DNA of 17,368 bases, from positions 1 through 17,368 of the forward strand of contig CAXBLG010000077.1 of the NCBI GenBank assembly GCA_963976395.1, given 5' to 3'. Positions 6,614 through 13,442 of this stretch are shown here, one piece after another; positions within the stretch are counted from its first letter, which is position 1; each line of letters starts with the position of its first letter. The notes beneath the pieces were generated by a model that did no database searches, was not told the DNA's origin, and saw only the letters and a program-made list of their open reading frames with translations. The position numbers were made by a program, and so were the translations under genes. Origin of the DNA: UBA11612 sp963976395 (lineage in GTDB: Bacteria > Pseudomonadota > Alphaproteobacteria > Rhodospirillales > Rhodospirillaceae).

Positions 6614-7396
6614 ATGACTCACGATGCCGTCTTCATGGACCGCGAAGGCGCTGTCGCGACCATTCATCTGAACCGTCCTGCGAAGCGCAATGCGCTGAAC
6701 ATGGATATGTGGCGGCGGCTAATGGAAACCGTCGATACGGCCGAGAAAGACCCCGCCGTCAAAGTGATCGTGGTGACCGGTGAGGGTGGGGCGTTCGCTG
6801 CCGGTGCCGACATCGATGAATTCGGTAAAACCTTCACCGACCCGAAAGCCGCGGGGGTTGCGGCCGAGACAACTTACAGTTCTCAGAAGCGGCTTTATCG
6901 GGCCTCGAAGCCCACCATCGCGAAGATTCGCGGCGCCTGCGTGGGCGGTGGCTGCGGGATTGCACTGTGCTGCGATTTACGCTTTGCCGACACAACCGCA
7001 CGCTTTGGGATTACACCGGCCAAGCTTGGCCTGTTCTACACCCTTTCCGATACCAAACGGCTGGTGGACGCGGTCGGACCTTCGCATGCAAAAGATATTC
7101 TATACACGGGACGTATTTTGACCGCGCCCGAAGCCCATACCATCGGGCTCATTAACCGCCTGACCCAGCCGGAGCACCTGGATGCTGTGGTGGCAGACTA
7201 CGCCGCCGAGGTCTGCGCCGCCTCGCAGTTTTCGGTGCGGGCCACAAAAGGGGTGGTGCAAGATATTCTCGACGGCGCAGCCGACGACGGGCCGGAAAAC
7301 CTAAAAAGGTTCGCAGACGCGTTTTCCGGCGAGGATTTTAAAGAGGGGCACGCCGCTTTCACGGAAAAACGGAAGGCCAATTTCCCGTTCACTTGA
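6614..7396 (+). CDS. Enoyl-CoA hydratase/isomerase family protein, catalytic Glu residues absent
   Basis: 260 residues, crotonase fold. CoA-binding and oxyanion segments are F-A-A-G-A-D-I-D-E-F (61-70) and G-A-C-V-G-G-G-C-G-I-A-L (107-118). The Glu expected after G-G-G-C is Gly115, and the second catalytic Glu position lies in T-P-A-K-L-G-L (134-140), which also contains none. A standard syn-hydration mechanism is therefore not available. The subgroup with A-K-L-G-L-F-Y and D-T-K-R-L is common in alphaproteobacteria as an uncharacterised hydratase. The frame is open upstream to 6533 inside the transporter gene, but the ATG at 6614 gives a standard N-terminus (F-M-D-R-E-G-A-V-A-T-I). It follows the transporter by 7 bases and precedes the TfoX-domain gene by 17, suggesting one operon. 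It is distinct from the ECHDC3-like protein at 3108; the two differ in every key motif. Confidence 0.88.
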   Translation: MTHDAVFMDREGAVATIHLNRPAKRNALNMDMWRRLMETVDTAEKDPAVKVIVVTGEGGAFAAGADIDEFGKTFTDPKAAGVAAETTYSSQKRLYRASKPTIAKIRGACVGGGCGIALCCDLRFADTTARFGITPAKLGLFYTLSDTKRLVDAVGPSHAKDILYTGRILTAPEAHTIGLINRLTQPEHLDAVVADYAAEVCAASQFSVRATKGVVQDILDGAADDGPENLKRFADAFSGEDFKEGHAAFTEKRKANFPFT

Positions 7397-7413
7397 GGTA
7401 AAGTGGCCTGATC

Positions 7414-7821
7414 ATGGCCGACATCTGGTTCACCGATTATGTGCTTGAACAACTGGCGCTGTTTGGCGGCGTGACGGCCCGGCGCATGTTCGGCGGCGAG
7501 GGGCTGTTCAAAGGCGGGCTGATGTTCGCTCTGATCGCCGACGGCGAGCTGTTCTTTAAAGTTGACGACAGCAACCGCCCCGATTTTGAGGCCGTGAAGT
7601 CCCAGCCCTTCACCTATGCAAAGAAGGAAGGGAAAACTGCCAGCTTGTCGTACTGGTACGTGCCTGAAGACATCATCGAAGACCCGGACGCCTTGAATGG
7701 CTGGGCGACGAAAGCTTATGCGGTAGCGGTCAGCGCCCGCATAAAGTCTGCCGCGAAGCCTAAGCCCCGGCGCGGTGTAACTAAGGCTAAGCGGGCGCGG
7801 CGCAGGCTATCTTCCGTTTAA
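7414..7821 (+). CDS. TfoX/Sxy N-terminal domain protein
   Basis: 135 residues. Residues 1-105 form the TfoX N-terminal domain: V-T-A-R-R-M-F-G-G-E-G-L-F (20-32), a F-F-K-V-D strand, and the aromatic S-Y-W-Y-V-P-E near residue 80. The last 25 residues are a Lys/Arg-rich tail (K-P-K-P-R-R-G and so on) that could bind nucleic acid. Sxy/TfoX with both domains controls competence genes in gamma-proteobacteria. Single-domain proteins like this one are widespread, and their function is not established, so a competence role should not be assumed. The gene follows the hydratase gene by 17 bases. Its TAA stop overlaps, through TTAA at 7818-7821, the stop of the convergent dehydrogenase gene, leaving no room for a terminator between them. 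Confidence 0.85.
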   Translation: MADIWFTDYVLEQLALFGGVTARRMFGGEGLFKGGLMFALIADGELFFKVDDSNRPDFEAVKSQPFTYAKKEGKTASLSYWYVPEDIIEDPDALNGWATKAYAVAVSARIKSAAKPKPRRGVTKAKRARRRLSSV

Positions 7822-8936
7822 TACCCCTGCTCTACATCCACCACCGACAGCATTTTTTCACCCGCGACATAACGGCGGACGTTCTCGCGCATAACTATCC
7901 ACATGCGGTCCATCTTGATTCGAGACGAGCCTGCCATATGCGGTGTGATGATGATGTTGCGGGCGTTCCATAACGGATGGTTTGCGGGAAGGGGTTCGGG
8001 CGCGGTCACATCAAGGCCGGCTCCGGCAATCGTTCCGGTGTTTAGGGCAGCCACGAGGTCATCCGTCACAACGCTTCCGCCGCGACCAATGTTGATAAAA
8101 TAAGCAGACGATTTCATACGCTTGAACAGGGCTGAATCGAACAGGTCTGTTGTCGCAGGGGTTAGGGGCGTTGCATTCACCACAACATCGGCTTGGGCAA
8201 TCATCTCCGGCAGCTCATCCGCAAGGCCGACGTAGTCCACAAAGTCCGGTCCGGTGCGGCTGGAATTGCGTGTGGCGATCACGCGCATATTAAAGGCGTG
8301 GGCGCGCCGGGCGATCTCGGTGCCGATGCCGCCCAGGCCGACCACCAGCAAAGTGCCGCCATCTAAATCTTGCGGCGGGGCAAACCCTCTTCGGCTCCAC
8401 TCTTCGCTCTGCTGATTGACCACAGCCACGTTGATCTGTCGGGTCAGGGCCAAGATCAGCGCCATGGCGTGTTCGGCGACATTAGATCCGTTCACACGCT
8501 GCATATTGGTGAAAAGAATTTCGCCGGACCGGACGCGCGGAACATCAATACAGCCGTCCACGCCGGCTAATTGTGACTGCACCCATTTCAAACGCGGCGC
8601 ATCGGCCAGCAACTGCGGAGAACACATGCCGACCAAGGCGTCGGCGTCTTTCATATGCGCCGCGGCTTCGCGCGGACCGCGCACGCCCACAACGTTCACG
8701 CCGGGGGCAACAGCCTGAAACGAGGCCACCCGCGCGGCGTTTTCCGCCAGAACAACAATTTTGCGCGGGGGCACCCATCCGGGCATCTCTCGCACTAGCG
8801 CCGCACCTTCTTCCAGCCCCATCTCAGCGATGAGGCTTGTGTCGGTGGACTCGGCATAGACCGGCGCCCAATTCAGAAAAAGGACAGCGGCGATGAGATT
8901 GGGCAAGATGAGATTAGGAAACCAGTAGCCGGTCAT
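7818..8936 (-). CDS. D-2-hydroxyacid dehydrogenase with N-terminal signal peptide
   Basis: 372 residues. The catalytic half is a standard NAD(P)-dependent D-isomer 2-hydroxyacid dehydrogenase: G-L-G-G-I-G nucleotide-binding motif, active-site Arg in I-N-I-G-R-G-G-S, Glu in T-A-P-E-P-L-P, and His in I-T-P-H-M-A-G-S. It would interconvert a 2-keto acid and a D-2-hydroxy acid. The substrate is unknown. The first 28 residues form a hydrophobic stretch ending V-Y-A, which looks like a Sec signal peptide with cleavage before Glu29, but the n-region has no Lys or Arg, so export is likely rather than certain. Homologs with such leaders exist in other proteobacteria to my knowledge. The ATG overlaps the TGA of the preceding small Lys-rich gene (ATGA), so it is translationally coupled as the last gene of a three-gene run starting at 9490. 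Confidence 0.88.
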   Translation of the reverse strand: MTGYWFPNLILPNLIAAVLFLNWAPVYAESTDTSLIAEMGLEEGAALVREMPGWVPPRKIVVLAENAARVASFQAVAPGVNVVGVRGPREAAAHMKDADALVGMCSPQLLADAPRLKWVQSQLAGVDGCIDVPRVRSGEILFTNMQRVNGSNVAEHAMALILALTRQINVAVVNQQSEEWSRRGFAPPQDLDGGTLLVVGLGGIGTEIARRAHAFNMRVIATRNSSRTGPDFVDYVGLADELPEMIAQADVVVNATPLTPATTDLFDSALFKRMKSSAYFINIGRGGSVVTDDLVAALNTGTIAGAGLDVTAPEPLPANHPLWNARNIIITPHMAGSSRIKMDRMWIVMRENVRRYVAGEKMLSVVDVEQGY

Positions 8937-9202
8937 GATCGTCCTTCGTTGAGCATGCTGCGAATGGCCTGCACGATCTGGTCGCGCATATCAGGGTCTG
9001 CCATGGATTTTTTCAACTTTTCGCGCATCTGAGAGACGCGCTTCTCCGCCGCCTTGTCTGTGATCACTTCGGGCGGTGAGGGGGCGGATGCCGGAGTCTT
9101 GCCAGACGCTCTCTTTTTCTTCGCCGTTTTGGCAGTGCTCTTAGCTGGGCGCTTATCTTTACCGGCCGTGTTTTTGTTTGGGGGGGCTTTTTTAGGGGGC
9201 AC
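8933..9202 (-). CDS. Small Lys/Ala/Pro-rich protein of unknown function
   Basis: 89 residues, starting at a GTG preceded by AAGGAC at a suitable distance on the minus strand. Residues 1-45 are low-complexity, rich in Lys, Ala, Pro and Thr (for example K-S-T-A-K-T-A-K-K-K-R), and strongly basic, resembling the disordered tails of histone-H1-like or HU-tail proteins. Residues 47-89 look like a helical segment (A-A-E-K-R-V-S-Q-M-R-E-K-L-K-K-S-M then D-Q-I-V-Q-A-I-R-S-M-L). I do not recognise a family. Its stop overlaps the start of the dehydrogenase gene by ATGA, and it begins 9 bases after the small membrane protein gene. That tight packing is the best evidence that it is a real gene. Nucleic-acid binding is possible from charge alone but unproven. 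Confidence 0.65.
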   Translation of the reverse strand: MPPKKAPPNKNTAGKDKRPAKSTAKTAKKKRASGKTPASAPSPPEVITDKAAEKRVSQMREKLKKSMADPDMRDQIVQAIRSMLNEGRS

Positions 9203-9211
9203 GATGCGTCC

Positions 9212-9490
9212 TTAGTCTCCGCCCGGCCAATCTGTGGGGTCCGGGTCCACCAGGGGTCGCCGGTAGGGGCCGGTGAAAGGTTTTACCCGCGCGACAATCG
9301 CACAGAATACAACATGACTGATTATAAAACACAAAGCGACCGGCCACGGCGGTAAGCCGCCGAAAAACAGAACCATCAAAACACCCACTACAACAAAGAC
9401 AGCAAGGGTCATCAACACAATGACCTTTGTGCGGTTCATGCGGCTGCCATGGGGTGAATAGCGCGGTGGTATGGGGGCGGTGTAGGCCAT
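9212..9490 (-). CDS. Small two-helix membrane protein of unknown function
   Basis: 92 residues from the ATG at 9490. The frame extends to a TTG at 9523, which would add 11 residues and is less likely. A Pro-rich, cytoplasmic-looking N-terminus (P-I-P-P-R-Y-S-P) leads to two hydrophobic helices (about 21-40 and 46-64), then a Pro-rich tail (G-P-Y-R-R-P-L, D-P-D-P-T-D-W-P-G-G-D). I recognise no family with confidence. No strong Shine-Dalgarno sequence is seen. It is the first gene of the run continuing into the Lys-rich protein (9-base gap) and the dehydrogenase. An inverted repeat lies in its leader (9508-9537). Confidence 0.65.
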   Translation of the reverse strand: MAYTAPIPPRYSPHGSRMNRTKVIVLMTLAVFVVVGVLMVLFFGGLPPWPVALCFIISHVVFCAIVARVKPFTGPYRRPLVDPDPTDWPGGD

Positions 9491-9507
9491 TCGTAACTCT
9501 ACATCGC

Positions 9508-9537
9508 CTTTACGGCGAAGCAATGACTGCCGTAAAG
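9508..9537. repeat. Perfect 9-bp inverted repeat in a divergent intergenic region
   Basis: CTTTACGGC (9508-9516) and GCCGTAAAG (9529-9537) pair perfectly around a 12-base loop, 18 bases upstream of the ATG of the small membrane protein gene. It lies in that gene's untranslated leader or promoter, so it could be an operator half-site pair or an mRNA hairpin. No T-run follows on either strand, so an intrinsic terminator is unlikely. Confidence 0.45.
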
Positions 9538-9577
9538 CATGAAAGCCGGTTGTTTTTGTTCACATTATTAACCCTGC

Positions 9578-9611
9578 GTGACCGGTGGCGTTGTAGCCCT
9601 GTATAACAGGG
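9578..9611 (+). promoter_or_regulatory. Possible promoter with overlapping palindrome, upstream of isochorismatase-family gene
   Basis: GTGACC (9578-9583) and TATAAC (9602-9607) are separated by 18 bases and resemble a sigma-70-type -35/-10 pair. The -10 is embedded in the palindrome CCCTGT-ATA-ACAGGG (9597-9611), which would suit a repressor site. The translation start follows at 9646 behind a strong ribosome-binding site (GGGAGGA, 9634-9640). The palindrome is certain; promoter function is inference. Confidence 0.35.
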
Positions 9612-9645
9612 TGATATTCGAAAGTATTTCCGAGGGAGGACCGAC

Positions 9646-10197
9646 ATGCTTCTTGACCGCGCCCGCAGCCAATTGCTCGTCGTTGATGTACAAGAACGGT
9701 TCATGTCCGTGGTCCATGAGGCCGAGAGGATGGTCGAGCGCTGCGCTATCCTCATGCAATCCGCACAGCGGCTCGGTATTCCTATGACCCTGTCTGAGCA
9801 GTATAAAAAAGGGCTCGGTGCCACCGTCGAGCGCCTCGACAATCTCAAGGGCGATTCGCCGGTGATGGAGAAGTCCCATTTTTCTTGTGCAGCTGATCCC
9901 GGCATTGGAGAGCGTGTTCGGACCCTGGCCGCTGATGGACGAAATCAGGTCGTGGTCTGCGGCATCGAGTCTCACGTTTGCGTTATGCAAAGCGCCCTTG
10001 GATTTATGAATCTCGGCCTTGATATCTTTGTCGTTGCCGACGCGGTGAGTTCTCGCCATCCGGAAAGCGTCGAGCTTGCAACAAGTCGCATGCGCGATTC
10101 AGGCATCAGTGTGGTCAATGCCGAAATGGCGGTATTTGAATGGCTTCACGTCGCGGGCACAGACGAATTCAAAGCGCTGTCCAAACTTATCAAATAG
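9646..10197 (+). CDS. Isochorismatase-family cysteine hydrolase
   Basis: 183 residues. The catalytic triad of the family is visible: Asp14 (V-V-D-V-Q-E), Lys76 (M-E-K-S-H-F-S) and Cys112 (C-G-I-E-S-H-V-C-V, 105-113). Members hydrolyse amides or enol ethers (nicotinamide, N-carbamoyl compounds, isochorismate). The short single-domain layout with C-G-I-E-S-H-V-C is that of the YcaC/ISOC1-like subgroup, whose substrates are largely unknown. It has no signal peptide. The start is fixed by GGGAGGA five bases before the ATG. The gene is monocistronic: its upstream neighbour diverges and the downstream threonine ammonia-lyase gene converges on it, with 20 bases between the stops. True isochorismatase activity is unlikely because no siderophore genes are near. 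Confidence 0.9.
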   Translation: MLLDRARSQLLVVDVQERFMSVVHEAERMVERCAILMQSAQRLGIPMTLSEQYKKGLGATVERLDNLKGDSPVMEKSHFSCAADPGIGERVRTLAADGRNQVVVCGIESHVCVMQSALGFMNLGLDIFVVADAVSSRHPESVELATSRMRDSGISVVNAEMAVFEWLHVAGTDEFKALSKLIK

Positions 10198-10217
10198 CGC
10201 GGGCTCGGCTAGAGCGC

Positions 10218-11453
10218 TTAGCTTTCGTTGGGGTCTTGCACCGTTACGGTAAAGCCGGCCTGGCTGATGCAGTCGATCACCGTATCCGCATGCACCTTGT
10301 CGCGCGTTTCAATGGTGATGTGCAGTCGCGCGGCACTTGCGGCTAGATCCAAGGCAAAACGACCGTGGGAAACTTCCAGCACGTTGGCACCCTGTTCGGC
10401 GCAAATTGAGCTGATGGCGTGCAAGGAGCCGGGCCGGTCGGGCATTTCGATCGACATGGTCAGGACTTGTCCGGCGCGCACTAAGTCGCGCATGAGCACG
10501 GACGAGAGCATGCGGGCGTCGATGTTGCCCCCGGAAAGAACGATGCCGGCTTTGCGGCCCCTAAATTTCTCCGGATACTCAAGCAAGGCAGCAAGGGCGG
10601 CTGCACCGGCGCCTTCAGCCACGGTTTTGACCATGGTGGCGAACATGCTAACCCCGCGCTCCATACCGGTCTCGCTCACCACCAAAATTTCCTTCACGAA
10701 CTCGCGGACGATGGGAATGGTTTTGGGTCCTACGTCGCGTACGGCGATGCCTTCGGCGACGGTTGATCCGCCGCACGGATGGTCGCTATTGGATAAGGCA
10801 TTGCTCATTGATGGATAAAGTTCGGGTTCTACGCCGACAATTTCTATCCCCGGCTTTAGGCTTTTGGCGGCAAGTGAGATGCCGGCGATAAGCCCACCGC
10901 CGCCCACCGGTACAACAATGACATCCAATTCAGGCACAGCTTCTATCATCTCAAAGCCGATCACGCCTTGTCCGGCGATGACTTCGTTGTCGTTATAGGG
11001 GTGAACCAAAGCAAGGCCGCGTTCTTCTGCAAGGCGCAGAGCAACGGCGGAGCACTCGGTGAAATTTTCGCCCTCCAGCACCACTTCGGCACCGTAGTCG
11101 CGGGTCTTGGTAGATTTGTTGAACGGCGTTCCTTCGGGCATGACGATGGTTGCGGGTATGCCGAGGCGCTTGGCGTGAAAGGCGACGCCCTGGGCGTGAT
11201 TGCCAGCCGACATGGCGATCACACCTTTCTTTTTTTGCGCGTCGGTGAGGGTTGTGAGTTTTGAGATTGCACCGCGGGCCTTGAAGGCGCCCGTGTGTTG
11301 CATGTTCTCGTATTTTACAAAGGTCTCGGCCCCCGTCAGTTGTGACAGAGCGGGGCGCTGAATCGTTGGCGTGACGATAAATTGACCTTTCGTGCGTTCG
11401 CGGGCGGCGCGCACGGTAGAGGCATCAAGGGTCGAAGAAGGTGATGAGGACAT
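10218..11453 (-). CDS. ilvA: Threonine ammonia-lyase with C-terminal ACT domain
   Basis: 411 residues, fold-type II PLP enzyme. PLP lysine is Lys58 in T-G-A-F-K-A-R-G-A. S-A-G-N-H-A-Q-G (82-89) contacts the substrate carboxylate, and G-G-G-G-L (184-188) binds the PLP phosphate. Residues about 330-410 form one ACT-like regulatory domain beginning S-I-E-M-P-D-R-P-G-S-L. The reaction is threonine to 2-oxobutanoate plus ammonia, the first step of isoleucine synthesis or of threonine catabolism. The single ACT-type tail and length (about 400) match the TdcB/short IlvA form rather than the 500-residue biosynthetic E. coli IlvA, so it may be catabolic. Allosteric control through ACT is expected. No isoleucine genes are adjacent. 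The gene stands alone on the minus strand with its own leader at 11454-11640. Confidence 0.93.
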   Translation of the reverse strand: MSSSPSSTLDASTVRAARERTKGQFIVTPTIQRPALSQLTGAETFVKYENMQHTGAFKARGAISKLTTLTDAQKKKGVIAMSAGNHAQGVAFHAKRLGIPATIVMPEGTPFNKSTKTRDYGAEVVLEGENFTECSAVALRLAEERGLALVHPYNDNEVIAGQGVIGFEMIEAVPELDVIVVPVGGGGLIAGISLAAKSLKPGIEIVGVEPELYPSMSNALSNSDHPCGGSTVAEGIAVRDVGPKTIPIVREFVKEILVVSETGMERGVSMFATMVKTVAEGAGAAALAALLEYPEKFRGRKAGIVLSGGNIDARMLSSVLMRDLVRAGQVLTMSIEMPDRPGSLHAISSICAEQGANVLEVSHGRFALDLAASAARLHITIETRDKVHADTVIDCISQAGFTVTVQDPNES

Positions 11454-11640
11454 GTCGGCAGTCCAATCCTAAGAAGGTGAGCAAATAAATAACAGCGGTA
11501 TCCCGATTCTTAACTATGAATCGGGCGCCTAATTCGTTCGCTCTTGATCTGCCGTAACATGGCCGTTGAATATCACCTCGGGCATGTATCCGCAAGAAGA
11601 CCGCAGGTAATTGGCCGGTTACACGCTGTCAGGAGGCAGG
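11454..11640. other. Intergenic region with an 8-bp inverted repeat
   Basis: This 187-base stretch, the longest non-coding stretch in the window, lies between the FkbM gene and the threonine ammonia-lyase gene, both on the minus strand. It must end one transcript and start the next unless read-through occurs. CCCGATTC (11502-11509) and GAATCGGG (11518-11525) pair perfectly around an 8-base loop (TTAACTAT). No clear T-run follows, so terminator or operator remain equally possible. I see no RNA gene or leader peptide with a convincing codon bias for Thr or Ile. Confidence 0.5.
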
Positions 11641-12396
11641 TTACATGGGCTTAAAGATGAAATTATTAATATAGGCCGGAGTCTTTATGACGCTGCGGTT
11701 GGCGGCTTCGTCAAACTCTGCAAATGGCCGCAAATGGCCGCCACGAAAGAAAAAAGCTTCCATGTTCATGTCAGTTAGTTGTTGTACGGACGCGGCGACG
11801 GACTCGCCTGTGTGCTGCTCTTCAATCTCAATCTGTAAGATCGGGCGTTCGCGCAGTATGGTTTCCCGGGCGCCGGTCAACACGGCGCGTTCGAAGCCTT
11901 CCACATCAATTTTTATAAACCCGACATTGCTGAAGCCATATGAATCGAGTGTGCGTTGAGGAACGTGCACCGAACGAGCTCCCTCATTGCGCTTGCGCGG
12001 ATTGAGCGATGCCGTTTGATTTGAGAATCCGCCGCGGTACATAGGTACGATCAATTCGGCTGTGCCGGTTGCATCGGATAGCGCGACCTGATGGGCAACG
12101 ACGTTGGCCGGCAGCGCTCGTTTCAAGATATGATAAATTTTTGGATTTGGCTCGAAAGCCTCAACACTTTGACAAATGCGACTCAATAGATGTGTATAAA
12201 CGCCTTTGTTGGCACCGATATCAATGGCGATGCGGTTGCCGTCCACCAATTGCGGCAGCAATTTTAATTCAGCCTCACCTTTGCGCAGATGTTTTCGAAT
12301 CAGTCGCCACATATAAAGGCGCGGCGGAAATAGAGTGTATTTTATGCGCTCTTCCAGCGTATAGGGCGGTGTCCATGAGGACTCTGGTGCATTCAT
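11641..12396 (-). CDS. FkbM family SAM-dependent methyltransferase
   Basis: 251 residues. The SAM-binding motif I-D-I-G-A-N-K-G (58-65) and downstream E-A-F-E-P-N-P, where the acidic residue contacts the ribose, place it in the FkbM class. The later I-K-I-D-V-E-G-F-E (about 160-168) is the FkbM signature. FkbM-type enzymes O-methylate polyketides, and many bacterial members decorate surface sugars. Here the coupled upstream glycosyltransferase argues for sugar or glycan methylation. It is probably cytoplasmic, with no signal peptide. Its ATG overlaps the TGA of the glycosyltransferase gene (ATGA), so it is translated in step with it. A 10-base direct repeat, GCAAATGGCC twice (about 11719-11740), lies within the coding sequence and encodes an in-frame segment, so it is not an indel artefact. 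The acceptor is unknown. Confidence 0.9.
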   Translation of the reverse strand: MNAPESSWTPPYTLEERIKYTLFPPRLYMWRLIRKHLRKGEAELKLLPQLVDGNRIAIDIGANKGVYTHLLSRICQSVEAFEPNPKIYHILKRALPANVVAHQVALSDATGTAELIVPMYRGGFSNQTASLNPRKRNEGARSVHVPQRTLDSYGFSNVGFIKIDVEGFERAVLTGARETILRERPILQIEIEEQHTGESVAASVQQLTDMNMEAFFFRGGHLRPFAEFDEAANRSVIKTPAYINNFIFKPM

Positions 12397-13442
12397 GCGG
12401 TGGTTCCTGGTTGTGAGAGCATAGCCGATAAGACTCGGGCGGCTGTGGGCTTCGGCGCGTAATGTTCGATGGCCCAGGCTCGTCCCCGAGCGGCGATCTC
12501 ATCCCATTCCTTTTCTCGGTCCATGATTTCAGTCACGGAGCCTTCGATATTGTCGAGCGTGATGGGCGCATAGTGTTCCCAGGCTTTTGGCATTTGGGGC
12601 AAGGCGAATCCATATTTTTCAAAATCTAAGTGTACCGTAAGGCACTCGGCAGCAAGGGACTCCCACAATCGAAAACTGTCCCAGCGCTGCACAAGCGCGG
12701 GTGCATCAAGGCGGGTAAAGTCGTGTAATGCCGCGAGTCTAGGGTCGTTCTTTTTGAACCATGGATTTTGGGCAATGGGCGCGTAAAAGTCTCCGCCATA
12801 AGCCAGGCAGATCTTCGACCCCAGCATCTGTTCGATATAAGGCCCGGATGCATAGACCTCGCGGTCAACAGGCATATGTTTCTCAAGGTGTGGCACAAAG
12901 CTCATATCAAGCAGGGCGCGCACACTTTGACTGAGCGTCGCGCGAAAATTGCGCAGGGCTTTGCGTTTGCGTGTATTGAACGCCGGTCTGCTTTTCGTGG
13001 CCTCGATAAGTCCCTTACTGATCCCGAAGGCTATGGGTTGCCGTGTACCGCCTTTGTGGGCGAAGCGGCTGTCGTGAGTTACGAATAATAAGTGTGCGTC
13101 GGGAATGCGGCTGAAAATACCAACATCGCTTTGGTTGAGATAGGCCAGCCGCCCTCCCTCGGTGCCGTCGAACGGCACAAAAGCGTTGGTGTGAGATATA
13201 TCAATAATATAGCCCGAAAGCCCCGCGTAAGGCGGCGAAACATAGGGCGTGAGGTCCACGTTTTTTAACGGCATGGATACAGGACGAGATGTAACCTCAA
13301 CCGTGTTCACCTTAACCGGAATGCCGAGGTCCAGGAGGCCTTCAATCAAGCACCCCGCGTTATGCGTAAGCGGACCGCTTGCGGCGTGGATATACACGGA
13401 TTTAGAAAACGCTGCGCGAAGTTTGTTATCAGTATATGTCAT
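12393..13442 (-). CDS. Glycosyltransferase-like protein (GT-B type, group 1-like)
   Basis: 349 residues, soluble. The C-terminal third carries the GT-B pattern R-W-D-S-F-R-L-W-E-S-L-A-A-E-C-L (about 254-269), where the glutamate before S-L-A contacts the donor-sugar nucleotide, followed by a helix ending in A-R-G-R-A-W-A-I-E-H-Y, typical of the last helix of group-1-like transferases. The N-terminal half is not recognisable to me beyond a Rossmann-like start (V-Y-I-H-A-A-S-G-P-L-T-H-N). The donor and acceptor cannot be told. It overlaps the FkbM methyltransferase gene by ATGA, so the pair probably builds and methylates one glycan. No other polysaccharide genes are in the window, which makes this an isolated two-gene cassette. 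The ATG start at 13442 has only a weak ribosome-binding site. Confidence 0.7.
   Translation of the reverse strand: MTYTDNKLRAAFSKSVYIHAASGPLTHNAGCLIEGLLDLGIPVKVNTVEVTSRPVSMPLKNVDLTPYVSPPYAGLSGYIIDISHTNAFVPFDGTEGGRLAYLNQSDVGIFSRIPDAHLLFVTHDSRFAHKGGTRQPIAFGISKGLIEATKSRPAFNTRKRKALRNFRATLSQSVRALLDMSFVPHLEKHMPVDREVYASGPYIEQMLGSKICLAYGGDFYAPIAQNPWFKKNDPRLAALHDFTRLDAPALVQRWDSFRLWESLAAECLTVHLDFEKYGFALPQMPKAWEHYAPITLDNIEGSVTEIMDREKEWDEIAARGRAWAIEHYAPKPTAARVLSAMLSQPGTTA

Noticed and set aside
7414..7821. TfoX-domain gene as evidence of a natural competence locus
   Set aside because: Only the N-terminal domain is present, no competence genes are near, and single-domain TfoX proteins are widespread without known competence role.
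9568..10059. Open frame of 163 codons on the minus strand opposite the isochorismatase-family gene
   Set aside because: The plus-strand gene has a full catalytic triad and a strong ribosome-binding site; the antisense frame has neither.
10228..10818. Open frame of 196 codons on the plus strand inside the threonine ammonia-lyase gene
   Set aside because: Shadow of a complete, well-conserved minus-strand enzyme; the composition is Ser/Arg/Ala-rich without domain features.
11641..11685. Nine-codon plus-strand ORF behind a strong AGGAGG at about 11632
   Set aside because: It lies antisense to the end of the FkbM gene, is too short to judge, and no downstream plus-strand gene would be regulated by it.
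11719..11740. Tandem GCAAATGGCC repeat as a possible iteron or slippage site
   Set aside because: It is only two 10-base units inside the FkbM coding frame and reads as an ordinary protein segment; not a repeat array.
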